Part shown: in pieces, positions 10,921 to 10,953 of the stretch | How positions within the stretch are numbered: the first letter of the stretch is position 1 | Layout of the letters: every line of letters begins with the position of its first letter | Assembly: GCA_036260415.1 (NCBI GenBank) | Contig: DASZZX010000091.1 | Coordinates: 1 to 10,953, forward strand | Direction of reading: 5' to 3' | Origin: DASZZX01 sp036260415 | GTDB lineage: Bacteria; Actinomycetota; Nitriliruptoria; Nitriliruptorales; JAHWKO01 | Length of the DNA stretch: 10,953 nt | Notes under the pieces: generated by a model | Told to the model about the DNA's origin: nothing | The model's input: only the letters and a program-made list of their open reading frames with translations | Database searches by the model: none | Position numbers and translations under genes: made by a program

Positions 10921-10928
10921 GACGTCAT
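10919..10928. promoter_or_regulatory. 10-bp palindrome upstream of gltB
   Basis: ATGACGTCAT is a perfect 10-bp palindrome 55-64 bp upstream of the preferred gltB start, in the only intergenic DNA seen on that side. A regulator site is possible, but about ten such palindromes are expected by chance in a window this size. Confidence 0.15.
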
Positions 10929-10953
10929 TCGACCGACAGACGCAACAACGGCG

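Overview
The window is about 11 kb of high-GC bacterial chromosome, roughly 70% G+C by eye, with strong G/C preference at third codon positions. The gene content is mostly housekeeping metabolism. Gene order and sequence (a fused korA followed by a korB with the WCPGCGDY and GIGCAARFP motifs, plus an M23 peptidase with a long coiled coil) point to an actinobacterium, possibly a deep-branching lineage. That placement is inference from protein resemblance and was not checked by a search.

Layout, left to right. (1) 100-1422 (+) encodes a 12-segment MFS-type membrane transporter that appears to be transcribed leaderless: a TANNNT -10 box ends 7 nt before its GTG, and a perfect inverted repeat covers the -35 area. 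(2) It converges, with an 18-bp gap, on three minus-strand genes transcribed leftward: a secreted M23 metallopeptidase (5583-4486), then korA (4351-2462) and korB (2454-1441). The last two form a tightly coupled pair for 2-oxoglutarate:ferredoxin oxidoreductase. (3) A 160-bp divergent region (5584-5743) separates the M23 gene from a small two-CBS-domain protein (5744-6130, +). It holds promoter-like -10 boxes in both directions and two inverted-repeat structures. (4) The CBS gene converges on gltB (10864-6206, -), the large subunit of glutamate synthase. No gltD lies downstream of it.

Two enzyme systems here draw on 2-oxoglutarate: KorAB oxidises it to succinyl-CoA with reduction of ferredoxin, and GltB aminates it to glutamate. 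The window therefore sits at the carbon/nitrogen branch point, although the genes are not in one operon. The M23 protein probably acts on peptidoglycan outside the membrane, and nothing ties it functionally to korAB beyond co-orientation.

I see no mobile element, CRISPR array, rRNA, tRNA or clearly new multi-gene system. The points most worth a second look are regulatory: the operator-like dyad at the transporter promoter, a hairpin that hides the CBS gene's Shine-Dalgarno sequence with a competing upstream hairpin, and a chain of tiny overlapping ORFs leading into gltB. All are hypotheses read from sequence alone.
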